Assembly: GCA_963854835.1 (NCBI GenBank)
Contig: OY978525.1
Location: 17,764,309 to 17,828,308, forward strand
Length of the DNA stretch: 64,000 nucleotides
Source of the DNA: Megamerina dolium
Lineage: Eukaryota; Arthropoda; Insecta; Diptera; Megamerinidae
Reading direction: 5' to 3'
The notes below the pieces were generated by a model. That model worked only from the letters and a program-made list of their open reading frames with translations, made no database searches and was not told where the DNA came from. This document shows, piece after piece, positions 23,341 to 34,263 of the stretch. Numbering within the stretch: the stretch's first letter is position 1; the number at the start of each line of letters is the position of its first letter. The translations under genes were made by a program, and so were the position numbers.

Positions 23341-26049
23341 ACTTATTTTGAATAAATGCACTGTTTGGGCTACACAGCATTCATTGACATTGATTAAAAA
23401 AAAACCATAAACAGTCCACCATGTATTTGGTATAAAAGAAATGTGGTGCCACAGATCACATGCAACTATGGAAGTATTTCACTCTTTTTTAATTTTTTTT
23501 TTAATTTTGTAAAAAGTACTTGTATATGAAGCACCCATTACTTGCTTTAGTAATAATTTCTCATAAAATAGTAATTTGCTCTCATTTCAAAATAATCTAG
23601 CTTATAAGTGCTAATATAAAACATTAATAAAATATTATAGTTGCAATAAAATAGTGTAGTGGGTGATCAATCGCTTTTAAAATAATAATAACATGATCCT
23701 AGATTTGAGGTGAAATTATAATAAATTCCACAAAAAAAAGTGGATATTAATAATATTATTACTGCAATAAATTTTATAATCCAAAACTGCTTTCAAAATA
23801 CCTATCCGAAGTAAAAATATGCCAGAAGAAATTGTTTTTAACAATTTTTCTATATAAGATTTATATTACGATTACTTGGGATCACTTGCATCCGAAAATG
23901 AATTAAGTACACAAAGGATATATGTGATCCTTCAATTTTTTATATACCTTCCACACACTTTCTATTGATGCAGAGTATAAATAAATTGACCTATGCCAAA
24001 TTTTAGTGCAATTTTCAATGTGTCTGCCTGCCTTTACATTTTGACCATAAATTGTTTAATATTTTTATTTACCATCTCACCAAAGTTCATTGACTTTAAT
24101 TTATCAAAGGTCAAAGTTTCTTAATATTTATTATATAGAAATATAAAAAAGAAAGACGTTGACGAAAAAGGTGAAGAAGAACTAATAACCACAAACTCAT
24201 TGGCAACTACAAAACTAAAATATGTACTTTAATGTAACAAACTATTGGAAGCATACTTGAAAAAGGAAAGAGTAAGTAATACATAAAAAGTGGACGTCTA
24301 GAAAGCAGCAAGCGCTATAGAAATGATTTTTATACAGTAGCAAGTACCTATATACATATTGAAAATTTCCACTCAAAACTTTTCCTTTTCAACATCAACT
24401 AGAGGTAATAAAACGTCAATGTATTAGAACATAATATATTTGCTGACCTCAATTGATTCTGATTTTTTTTTTTTTCCTTATTTTTTCTTTCATTCAAAGG
24501 TTTCAATAAAACCCAAAGAGTTGGCATTCATAAACAATATACAACCAATAAGTAGCCATAAAATATAACTGTAATATTTATTATAAAAATATGTGAAGAT
24601 ATGAGTTCGTGTTAAAATTGTCAAAACATGTACATGAGTGTGTGTATGTGTGTGTATGCGTTAGAATGTGTTTAGTGCAGATTGTGGCAGCATTTAAACC
24701 TTTAGACCGAAAGCAACAATAATAAAATATTTAAACAAAAAAAGACATACCACAATCCTTACATATGGACATGTGCATATACCATATACCATATTACAAT
24801 CCTAGATGGTCATGCATATACAAATCCACATATAGCCAACATAGAGAACATATGTTGCGGTTTTAATATCCAAACCAAACTAATATGATTACAAAAGTCC
24901 GCAAAAACAAAAGAAATAAAATAATTCGCACACAAGTATATATTTATATAGAATGTTCATATGAAAGAAAGCCATGTTGCATGGACCTGGAGTGTCCAGT
25001 GTTTTTAGTGAAGTACAACGAATTAAAAAAGTTTTGTTTTTTATTTCATTTCTTGTCTTAGTTTGAATTTTTTTTCTCTCTCTTTTTGTCTTTCTTTACT
25101 TTTGTAACTTTCTTTTTTGTCTTTCCTTTATACGTTCAACTATTGCATATGACATGTGATGAAAACTATTTACAACTTAAATTCATATATGTATGCTGGC
25201 ATACTCTTAGGTATGGACGATATATACGAACTTAGTAAATTTGATTTGAAAATAAACGAACAAACAAATTTTTTTAAATGAACATTAAAATAAAAATAAA
25301 TAAATTTTACTTTAGTATTTATATGTTTGCCTTATGTCAGCATATTCAGGTAATTGCCCTCTAGGGAAAAGAACGCTCTAAAGTTAAACAACAGAATTGC
25401 AGAAAGCTTCGTCCTAAAAAAGATCGAATTTAGTCCATATTTTATTATGTTTTTATTCAACATGACGTATTTCCAGATCAATAGGTTTTGTGAAACGCCT
25501 TTCAATTTTTTGAATTCGACAGTGTGGCACTATTTCGGAAATTTCTCAAAATATTTTGTCAACGAATCACTTTTTCAGGTTTGGAAACCAGAAGCAATCA
25601 CGGAATACCAACTCTTTCGATTGGTGGCATCAATTCGTAGTGTATTTCGTATATTTTAGCTATTGCATACACACCTATATGATTAGTCGGAGAACAGCAT
25701 ATGCGTTACCCACCTTACAAATATTCCAAAAATTTTGATTTGAGATGTCTACAGAAAGCTCAAGTGTCTCAGCTAGCTCAGTGATTTTCGATTACATCAA
25801 AAGTTTGTGAATTTTTTTTAATGATCTCTAAGGCAGTCGCTTCAATTGATCCTCCGCAGCGCTCTGCATTACAAGCTTTTGTACTGTGCAGTATAAATTC
25901 GGGCAACCCAGTATTAAAGAATAGATGTGATATAGAAACTCCGCTATAATATTTATTGATTGAGTTTATAGGCACTTCCTGACATCTTCGAATTATCGAA
26001 ATTTCTTATAGGGCTTCATTCTTAATCATTATCATTAAAATTATCAAAA
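23341..26049. other. A+T-rich non-coding DNA
   Basis: Rows of A+T words, T and A homopolymers (for example 24462-24476, 25067-25090). No gene recognised. The part 25740-26000 has slightly higher G+C and could be an old repeat, but I could not match its translation to any family. Confidence 0.5.
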
Positions 26050-26760
26050 TTAGTTTAATTTATTCGAAATAGTATCCATACACTTCAACACAAATGATTT
26101 GCACAATAAAGAAGCATTTCGAATGAGTGCTTCAGGCCGTTTGTAGGGATGTCCTTCAGATTGATGGTACAAGCATTTTAGATGGCCTCTACTTCCATAT
26201 AGCGCTTTCCGTTCATGGGCAAATGTATTTTTCCAAACAAATATTAGTGGTTAAGTGTCGATTGATGTGATATCTCATTATATTGCAACAGACGCCAACT
26301 GCCTTCTTCATGGTATTTTGCCCGAGTCCAACGAATGGAATGCACCAAACGCTTCATAATAGCAACACAAAACACAGCATTAACCGTTTTGCCAGGTGGA
26401 ATGAATTCTCGGTGAATTATGCCCTTCGAATCGTAAAACCAATTCAACATTATCTTTAATTTTGTCTTTTCCAAAAGACTTTTTTCAGATTGGGCTCATC
26501 TGGGTGCTTCCATACGGCACTTTGGCGTTTGGTTTCAAAATTGAAAACATCACGTTCGTCGCGAGTTACATCATTGAACAAGAAGTTTGGGTCTTTTTGC
26601 GCTTCTTTAAGAATGTCTTTCGAATGTTGCTGAGCAATTCTTGGCCGTTCAATCATCATTTTTGTACTGACACTGTAAACACACTGACAATTTTATTCAA
26701 TTGTCATAAAATTTTGACGGGATTTCAAGGAAATGTGAGTCTTTCAAACCCATCAATAGT
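26050..26760 (-). pseudogene. Mariner transposase remnant (M3)
   Basis: Minus-strand reading from about 26650: RPRIAQQHSKDILKEAQKDP then NFLFNDVTRDERDVFNFETK covers the first catalytic block (usually TGDE; here RDE with Asp kept). It goes on with EKTKLKIMLNWFYDSKGIIH then REFIPPGKTVNAVF and SWRLLQYNE, where the second catalytic Asp of the HDN motif is Tyr. YLFGKIHLPMNGKRYMEVEA then IQNACTINLKDIPTNGLKHS is the C-terminal part. The stretch carrying the third Asp is reduced and has a stop. Upstream, the N-terminal DNA-binding part is not recognisable. A DD34D mariner, probably of the irritans-like group; subgroup uncertain. Terminal repeats not found. Confidence 0.82.
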
Positions 26761-29423
26761 GGTGCCACTAAAAAGGGGATATTTTTAAAAAGTCCTGTAT
26801 ACTTTGGAACGCATCATTATATTGTATATCGTTTTGTCATGACGCATATATATTTTGGAAATTATTGTGTCGTTTTTCACTCATCGAACTAAGTAATTAA
26901 AATAAACGAAAACAATACACACCGTATCATTTCATCTACCTCCCATTCAACGTATATTTGGATGATTTTTTCATGAATTTTTTTTATAGGTCAAATAAAA
27001 AATATATATACACATCTAAGTTAAGAGTTTTAGAGAACGTTTTGATAAGTCGATTATTGCTTTGATCTAGTTGTGACAAATTTATTAACCACAGGCTATA
27101 GTGAATCATCGAACATTTTGCAATCATAGATCGTACGAAAGAAACAACACGAAACACTAGCAAACTATATTCAACTGTATACTATAAAATCAATTAAAAT
27201 TACATATTTAAATAAATATGAGTACAAAATACTAAAAAGATTCCTACTGGGTATATATACCATATGTGTACTAATATCAATCACATATTACATTACTGCA
27301 CGAAGATATCACACTTGCTTTAACAACTACTCTACTGACATATTCGATTCATACTGCTATTCGAAAAATATCATCAACCAAACGAATAAAGATAAGAATA
27401 TGAAAATACAAGTACCAATCAAGCACTTTTCGATCTACGATCTTTTCAATAATAACAAGACAATATATCGGTATTCGAGAATATGACAAATTATTCTAAT
27501 CGAACCCATCACCATACATTTGTTCGCTGCACTTGGAGATTAGACGAAGGAATGTATTCGAAAGTTATCGAAGATGCTGGAAAGGCTTGCACATGCATCA
27601 GGCTAATACTTATATATGAACTTGGTTGTATATAAATTTCATAGTGTTGGCGTCACGTGTTTAGTTTTTTAGTTATTGATGTAGTTTTTTTTTTCCTCTG
27701 TACTCTTGTTTTTTTTTTTTTAATAAATTAATATACGTAATAAAATTGTAGCAACCACAAAAGTGTTAAAGGAGAAAATTGTTTGGTTTTACACACATTT
27801 GCTAAGCCAGAATAAAAACACTCTGGTTACATATGCATGTGAGTGTTGAGTGTTGGAAATTTTAATTTAATTGAATATTTTTTGGTAAAACAAAAAATTA
27901 TTATTTATTTACTTGTAACCAAGTATCAATAATGGTTTTCCTGCTGTTAGCATTTTGAATTTTTAATAATAACTGAATTATGTATATAATAATAACCACA
28001 AAATTTAATATCCAATACTCAAATAATACCTTCTGGCTGGCTAATAATCATTTAATCACAATAATATACCTCATCAACATCATCTAATTCAGTTGTATAG
28101 AGATAGGTACTCTACTTTATATCATATTTTGACTGCCAACAAGTTTATTCATGATTAATGATTATTTTACACTGCATGTGTAATATCCTTTTTGTGATCA
28201 TTTTGCCATTTGATTCAATTCAAAGACAACAGACGCGCGTCATCATTACTTACAGAAATTATGAACATCAAGAAGCATAGTCTTTAAGTTATGATAATTA
28301 TAATCATCATTATCATTCGCACAAGCAGCAACAAGACCATCAATATCATTAACCAATATTTCATTTATCTGTCCGAAAGTCTGTCATCACATCCCCTTCT
28401 CTATACGATACTACATATTTTGTACATATACCTTAAATATAATTTTATGTCTGTGTTTTTTGTCTCAAGTGTATTAAATTAAATTTGTTGAGTGTCTAAT
28501 TAATATTTTACTGTTGTTTTAATTTTGTTTTATATCCTGCTGTTCATATTCCTTCACAGTGTATCTGTATATAGGAGTCATTATGTGTACGTAGGTGACA
28601 TGCCGGCTTTGGCTGATTCTATTATATACGAGTAGCTATAAGACGATGAGTTGCGTATTATTATTATTATTTGCTTGCTTACTTTGCTTGTTCATCATTA
28701 CTAATAAACAATTCAAGATGAGAGTTGACACATTCCTCATTATTCGGTAATAATTTCCAGCGAGAGTGTAATAAATTAATTATTGAAATTTATAATTGTC
28801 ATAAGCAAATGGTTGACCCGACGATACTTAATTACATAATTCAAATGTTATGACTGTTTGGTTTTTGGGTAAAATTAAATCCGGAAATTTTCGAGTGGAT
28901 ATTTAATATGTACTAAATGGGTTATATGAAACAGGTGTCATTTTGTAAATAAATGTTCATCCATTTATATATATGAAATTCTCAAATTGCTCATAACAAT
29001 TATGTAGGGATAATAGGTGATGTGTAAAGTGAAAAAGTTTAAAATGACACTACAAAATTTTGATGTGAAATTTGTTCTCCAGTATAAGAAGGAAAAAAAA
29101 ATTGTTTAACCCTTTGAGATAATGGTTTTTGAATCACTTAATGGATTCCAAACACTGCTCACTTGTAGTGAAGACACTTGACGGAGTCTTATTACCAGTC
29201 CGTCTCAAATTCGTACAGTAGGGGTCTGCTTATATCACCTATCTGGAATAGTTTTTGCTGCACAAAATGTTTATTTTGACCACATAAAAAATACCGCAAA
29301 AAATAATTCCAAAAAAAAGTAAAAGCTTCTTTTGTCCGAAAATAGACTTTCAAGTTCAAAGAAGCATATTTATGGAGTCTAGCACAACGAATGTTACAGA
29401 CAGACGTGCAGACAGATGTACAG
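26761..29423. other. A+T-rich non-coding DNA
   Basis: No coding similarity. Poly-T tracts near 27688 and 27710, an ATAATCATCATTATCATT run near 28300 and an ATTATTATT run near 28658. Nothing else was recognised. Confidence 0.6.
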
Positions 29424-29489
29424 ATGCTATCATGTAGAGCCCGCTGTTTCTAATTCCAGTAGAAACAGCGGACGCATATATGATAGTAT
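29424..29489. repeat. Imperfect inverted repeat with perfect 11-bp core stem
   Basis: Core arms CCGCTGTTTCT (29441-29451) and AGAAACAGCGG (29461-29471) around a 9-nt loop. Outer arms ATGCTATCAT (29424-29433) and ATGATAGTAT (29480-29489) pair with one mismatch. A CAGACAGACGTGCAGACAGA-type repeat lies directly upstream. Confidence 0.75.
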
Positions 29490-29519
29490 ATTCACAGAAC
29501 AGGGCTAATTTGGTAAATT

Positions 29520-30056
29520 AAGAGATCTTTCTGAAGACTTCAAAACCATGAGGGGTGATGGTTCATGGTGGTATTTAACACTAAGTATTCTTCAGGAAGC
29601 ATGGGGATAGTCTTGTTACCGGAAATGTTCGCCATACTGGCAATGGCCTGCTGGATAATCGCTGTAAAGTGGGACAAATCAGCGGTAACGTGGGTTCTTG
29701 GACACGAGAGAAATGGGTGTAATACCGGACAGATACTTTTATTATGCCAAGCATACTTATGAATTCTATCTATTTACATCACAGCCCTATCCAAGTTGGA
29801 TTTCTCGGACACTGTTATCTGTAGATTCTGTGAAATGAACATTAAAAGTTCAGAGCATTTTCTCCGCGAATGTCCAGCACTTGACAGATAAAGATTTAAT
29901 TACTTAGGTGCTGTTGTCTTACCACGCACATAAACTATGGAACTGCTTAAATTCATAAAGAGGCTAAGACTTGTGGGCTGAAACATAAGGCCTTGCACAA
30001 TAAACCTTTTGGTCGCTGTGAATCTTAGCCTCTAATAATAATAATAATAATAATAA
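29520..30056 (+). pseudogene. LINE 3' end with RNase H remnant and (TAA)8 tail
   Basis: The frame around 29690 gives VTWVLGHERNG, matching the WVPGH-x-x-I-x-G block of LINE RNase H. From about 29800, LDFSDTVICRFCEMNIKSSE then HFLRECPALDR-stop-RFNYLGAVVLP is a clear C-x2-C...H...C knuckle and following text. MELLKFIKRLRLVG is the C-terminus. A short 3' untranslated region with AATAAA (29999-30004) ends in eight TAA units (30033-30056). Ending in TAA repeats and carrying RNase H is the known pattern of I-type LINEs, so I suggest that clade. It is 5' truncated and has stops. Confidence 0.78.
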
Positions 30057-30674
30057 GTGCAAAATAAGTGCTCTTTATCTAACCGAACGTTTTGGATTCA
30101 TGAAAAAAATTAGGAAATTGGATATAGCTGGAGATAGCAGCTTCTAAGTGTATATCTTGACTAGGGACTTGTGCCTTTAGTACTACAGTAAGATATCACT
30201 TCATTGTGTTCTTTAAGTACATAGAAGCCTCGGCTTCAATGCTTAAAAAAATATTCAGCATGAAGTGAACTAATGTACAGTGTATTACAGTGCACCCCTA
30301 AATGATATATTGTATTGCATTGTAAGCATTGAAATGTGAAAAATCAATACTATTAAATAGTACAAAATAATACGAAAGTGTCATGTTTTGGTAAATATTG
30401 CCCTATTTAGATAATTGTCAAATTGATCTTTATCAAACTGACACACAAAGACTCACACAATAAAATTCTAATAACCCTCTACAAAACTTGAACAAGACAA
30501 TAATACAAAAATTACTTTAGCATTTTCATTATTTTATTCAGAAATTTAACACTTGCTGTTATCGCCCAAATTCATATAATCAAAATATGTAGTTCATTCA
30601 CTTTTGTTTGTTAGCACACACATATGGTCAAATATTATAAAGCCCATCATACACGTAGTCTGCATTATCATATA
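30057..30674. other. Spacer between LINE end and Tc1 element
   Basis: A+T-rich, no coding similarity. The last bases contain the TA target site (30673-30674) of the Tc1-like element. Confidence 0.6.
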
Positions 30675-30703
30675 CAGTGGCTCACAGCTTATTTCGTACA
30701 GTG
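30675..30703 (+). repeat. Left outer terminal inverted repeat of the Tc1 element
   Basis: Starts CAGTGGCTCACAGCTTATTT. Pairs with 32297-32325, with one mismatch in 29. Confidence 0.95.
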
Positions 30704-31045
30704 TATATATTTTTATGTACATGGCTGTAACATCGAAACTAAAAAACTTATCAATAAGTTTTGAATGTAGATGTCTATGTATGTGTTTAGTAAACCTAAT
30801 AAGAAAACGGGGAACCCCAAAAATTGTTCTTTTTGTCATGCAAGAGAGAAAAACTATTGATCAGCTGATTTTCAGCTCACATCTTATTTCGTACACAAAC
30901 TTCAATGTAAGTAAGTTTCATTCTGCCGCGCAGTTACAAAGTTTTTTTGAATTGTATGAGTTTTTGGACCTTTTTAACTATTATAACAATTTTTATTATT
31001 ATTATTTTAAATAGTTAAAGTGCTGTAAATTAAACATTTAGCGTT

Positions 31046-32086
31046 ATGGGTCGTCGTACAACGATGGAACAGCGTAAACTGGTAATTAACCATTTTAGGA
31101 AAGGTCAGAGTGTGCGAAAAATTGCTGAAATGACAAATTTAAGTGCCTCAACTGTCCAATACATCATTCAACGCTTCGTTCGCGAAAATCGGTTGGAGAA
31201 CAAGGGCAGAGAAGCACCTAATAAGATTTTCAACGCTTCAGACGAGCGTTATATTGTACGAAAAATTAAGAAAAATCCAAAGTTATCCGCTCCGAAGTTG
31301 GCTGCAGAGGTTCAGCGTGAAATAGGAAAATCATCCAGTGCTGAAACTGTCCGACGTGTGCTGCGCAATCATGACTTGAACGGTCGAGTAGCCCGAAAGA
31401 AACCATTCATTTCGAAAATGAATATACAACGCCGACTTGACTTCGCCAAAGAGCATATTATTAAGACTCCTGCGTTCTGGAATACCGTTATTTTCGCGGA
31501 TGAGTCTAAGTTTAATATTTTTGGCTCGGACGGAATGTCATATGTTTGGCGTAAAGAGAATACCGAGCTAAACAAGGAGAACCGTAAGCCCACAGTGAAG
31601 CATGGTGGCGGTAGCGTGATGGTTTGGGCCTGTATGTCAGCAGCCGGAGTAGGTGAATTGGTTTTTATTGAGGAAACAATGGACAAAATGAAGTACCTCG
31701 AGATTCTGAAAAACAATTTACTTCAAAGTGCAGACAAACTGGGTTTGCGGGAAGAATTTCGGTACTACCAAGATAATGACCCAAAACATAAATCTGGGAT
31801 TGTGCAATCTTGGCTTATTTGGAACTGCCCACACTTGATGTCTCCACCACCACAGTCACCTGACATGAATGTGATTAAAAATCTTTGGTCTATTTTGGAC
31901 AATAAAATAAGAACACACAAGATTTCTAATAAGCAAGACCTAAAGAAGGTACTGATGGAAGAATGGAAAAAAATCACACCAGACATCACTCAAAAATTGG
32001 TGGATTCAATGCCAAATAGACTCCAGGCTGTCATTAACGCTAAGGGATGTCAACTAAATATTAAAATCAACTTACTTTGTTTTTAG
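31046..32086 (+). CDS. Tc1-family transposase, full length, catalytic Glu replaced by Lys
   Basis: A 346-residue uninterrupted frame, the usual Tc1 length. Residues 1-60 hold a paired-like helix-turn-helix (GQSVRKIAEMTNLSASTVQY). A second one lies at about 75-125 and ends with GRVARKKP, a basic stretch that may serve nuclear import. The DDE domain has Asp152 (IFADESKFNIFGSDG), then KHGGGSVMVWACMSAAGVG and Asp243 (YYQDNDPKHKS). In SPPPQSPDMNVIKNLW, Lys278 (codon AAA, 31877-31879) stands exactly where DD34E enzymes have Glu in the P-I-E-N-L-W motif. One G-to-A change from GAA explains it. The Pro before it is Val. The start ATG at 31046 is the first in frame and the protein begins as family members do. 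Known chemistry of DDE enzymes predicts no strand transfer. It might still bind DNA. Confidence 0.93.
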   Translation: MGRRTTMEQRKLVINHFRKGQSVRKIAEMTNLSASTVQYIIQRFVRENRLENKGREAPNKIFNASDERYIVRKIKKNPKLSAPKLAAEVQREIGKSSSAETVRRVLRNHDLNGRVARKKPFISKMNIQRRLDFAKEHIIKTPAFWNTVIFADESKFNIFGSDGMSYVWRKENTELNKENRKPTVKHGGGSVMVWACMSAAGVGELVFIEETMDKMKYLEILKNNLLQSADKLGLREEFRYYQDNDPKHKSGIVQSWLIWNCPHLMSPPPQSPDMNVIKNLWSILDNKIRTHKISNKQDLKKVLMEEWKKITPDITQKLVDSMPNRLQAVINAKGCQLNIKINLLCF

Positions 32087-32296
32087 TTTGAACTTAAAGA
32101 GACTGTACGAAATAAGCTGTGACATGAATTTTCCTATTTTTTTCTTATTTTATTTTTTTATAGTGTCAAACACTAAAATTTTGAAAAAGTAAATTTTGGA
32201 AAAAAAAAAACAAACCTTCCTTTCTAAAATGGCATTTATATTTTGTTCAAATTTTTGCTATATTAGGAATTACGACTGCAGAAATTTTTAAACTGT

Positions 32297-32325
32297 CACT
32301 GTACGAAATAAGCTGGGAGCCACTG
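32297..32325 (-). repeat. Right outer terminal inverted repeat of the Tc1 element
   Basis: Reverse complement starts CAGTGGCTCCCAGCTTATTT. It is followed by the TA duplication. Confidence 0.95.
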
Positions 32326-33349
32326 TATGAGCATCTGTATTTAGTACGTTACCTACAAGCGAATTTGTATTATTACTTTCGATGGTATTATCTATAGTGT
32401 AAGTGTAGCTTTAAAACTATTTACCACGAATTAAAATACCCCTCGCTGTGTTAATTCATAGTTGTCGTACAAAAACATGTGTAATAAAACCTATATTATC
32501 GATCATTTGGAATTGTCACATTTTGCACATTTAGTTCTTATAGGGTGACGTTAAATATTCCTCTTTTTTTTTGCTCTTAAGGACACCCCAATTTCAGTAT
32601 TAATTTCTATCAAAATATTGAGAGCAGAGGGTAATTTTCCGCTGTCATTTTCTGAACCAAATTTAATTATTTGATTCATTAAGGCCTTTTAGAATAAACG
32701 TTACTCATTAAATAACTCTTCTTGAATACATAGATAAACCAAGTGCTAAGACTTTAATATGATAATCTTTCCAATGTTCGGATTATGTTTCAAAATCAAA
32801 GGACTTCTACCACCGTAGCACATTATTTATTGCTTTACTGTGAAATGAAAGTTCTTGGTCTATTATGAAAATAAAAATAGGTGGACTCTCTTAATGATGG
32901 TAATGAGTGGTGTTAGTAACACTACTTGAATACACTTTTTCTTAATTTGAAGTCTAAAATATTTAGAGAAATAATGATATTTTCTCTAATAACTTTCTGA
33001 TCAGAGGTATTGACTTTATTTAACTGGAAATGTGAGAACCAAATGTAAAGTGTTGCTGCTTGGAGTCGGTGTTGGATGTATTTGGCTATCTCAAATCGCA
33101 TTTCGGTTCTTGCTTCCCTAAAAATTAAGAAATTTTTAATATTATTATAAGACCGGCTCAAATTTATTTCCCCTCCAAATATTTTGATTGAACATAGTTG
33201 GCTCTCCTTCAAATTTGAAGTTTTTATAAGATGCGCTCTTACTGCTTCCATTGTGACCACAAAGAAGAATAATATATGAATAAATTACAATTATTTTTAA
33301 TAACCAAAATTTTTCCTAAAATATTACGAAAGAATTGCTAATTACATAC
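32326..33349. other. A+T-rich non-coding DNA
   Basis: No coding similarity. A minus-strand frame of 112 codons (32922-33260) has no motif I recognise and no support from composition. Confidence 0.55.
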
Positions 33350-33467
33350 CGACAGAAGCGTACCGTTCGAGAGAAAAATCGTTTCGATTTTAAAGATATC
33401 ACAGTCGGGGATTGAATCCGCAATCTACTGATCAGAAGGCCAACGCAATAACTTCTGACCTACGGCA
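33350..33467 (-). repeat. SINE head fragment, same family as 10880-11271
   Basis: On the minus strand: GCCGTAGGTCAGAAG (degenerate A-box, 33452-33463), GGATTCAATCCCC (B-box with one mismatch, 33407-33419), then TCGAAACGATTTTTCTCTCG and AACGGTACGC. It lines up with the head and first body part of the SINE at 11140-11271 across about 120 bp, then stops. The LINE-like tail is missing, so it is 3' truncated or broken by later change. Confidence 0.72.
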
Positions 33468-34263
33468 AATGGTTTTATTTAGCAATCGAGTTTAATTAAC
33501 TTCATACAGAACCAAACACAAAATACTGATACGCCAGGACCCTGGATCCCAGGCATCACTGACTACACCATACCTTGGCAGTAAATCTAAGCACGTATTC
33601 TCCCAAGAGATGAATGAGATAGAAGGATTGTCAATGACTGTGCAGTACATCGGCATTGTTGTACGTATACCGACTGGCTCCAAAGTGAAAGTGAAAACTA
33701 GTAACGTTATGGCAGTCATCATAGGCCATTGGCTTATGTGTATGTGTACTCCCAGGTTAAATCTGCTAGGAAACTATAGCAAACTATTTTTGTTACAATT
33801 GCCATGACCAAAATAAGACGGAACTACAGATTATTTCATCGACTGGTGTCCCGCCTTTGTGCGTCGTTGGCATAACATATTGGGGAGAAATTAGAGCATA
33901 TTATTCTCATCATTAGACAATTTCGATGGTGCTCTTCTAGGGAAGGTATAGAAATACAATACATCTAAGTAAGATAAATTCAGACAACTCTGGAGAAGAA
34001 CTACTTAAGAAAAAAAGCAGAGCTTTGTTACTTTTACTATCGTGAGAGTTGTAACTTTTTAGTTCATAAAACTAGAAAATTTCAATGAATTTAAATCAAG
34101 CCCACTTCAATAATCCCTCAATTACTAAATAAATGATATTCTATATTATTTCTGCAACTAGTTAACAGCAGACTAGTTTGCATTGATTCAATCTAATAAC
34201 AAACGGTTTAAGGATTTTTACATTTTACACATAGAAACCACTTTTTTCCGCTTCTCTTCGCCA
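33468..34263. other. Unassigned sequence, more G+C than neighbours
   Basis: 33490-33800 has open frames on both strands (76 codons minus, 65 plus) and more balanced composition. It may be another old mobile-element piece, but no motif is recognisable. The rest is A+T-rich. Confidence 0.4.

Larger units (their letters stand above)
30675..32325 (+). mobile_element. Tc1-like transposon, complete, with IR/DR ends
   Basis: A 1651-bp element flanked by TA on both sides (30673-30674, 32326-32327). The outer inverted ends (30675-30703 and 32297-32325) start CAGTGGCTCACAGCTTATTT and CAGTGGCTCCCAGCTTATTT and differ at one of 29 positions. A second, inner pair sits about 200 bp further in (about 30873-30896 and 32101-32125), sharing CTTATTTCGTACA. 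Such outer-plus-inner binding sites are the IR/DR layout of several Tc1 elements (for example Sleeping Beauty, Minos-like and S-like elements). One uninterrupted transposase ORF lies between. With ends and frame intact, this is the youngest-looking element in the window. Confidence 0.95.

Noticed and set aside
22995..23351. Plus-strand 118-codon frame
   Set aside because: Antisense shadow of the IS630-like transposase remnant, whose conserved blocks read on the minus strand.
25354..25980. Possible additional transposase next to M3
   Set aside because: Translations in all frames gave no convincing block; the few similar residues are not in a consistent order.
26462..26788. Plus-strand 108-codon frame
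   Set aside because: Antisense shadow of mariner M3.
30604..31014. 136-codon frame just before the Tc1 transposase
   Set aside because: It spans the element's left end and untranslated region. Composition is low-complexity, and the real transposase starts at 31046 in its own frame.
31369..31989. Minus-strand frames of 115 and 74 codons within the Tc1 transposase
   Set aside because: Antisense shadows of the intact transposase.
32922..33260. Minus-strand 112-codon frame
   Set aside because: No recognisable domain and A+T-driven composition. Not supportable as a gene.
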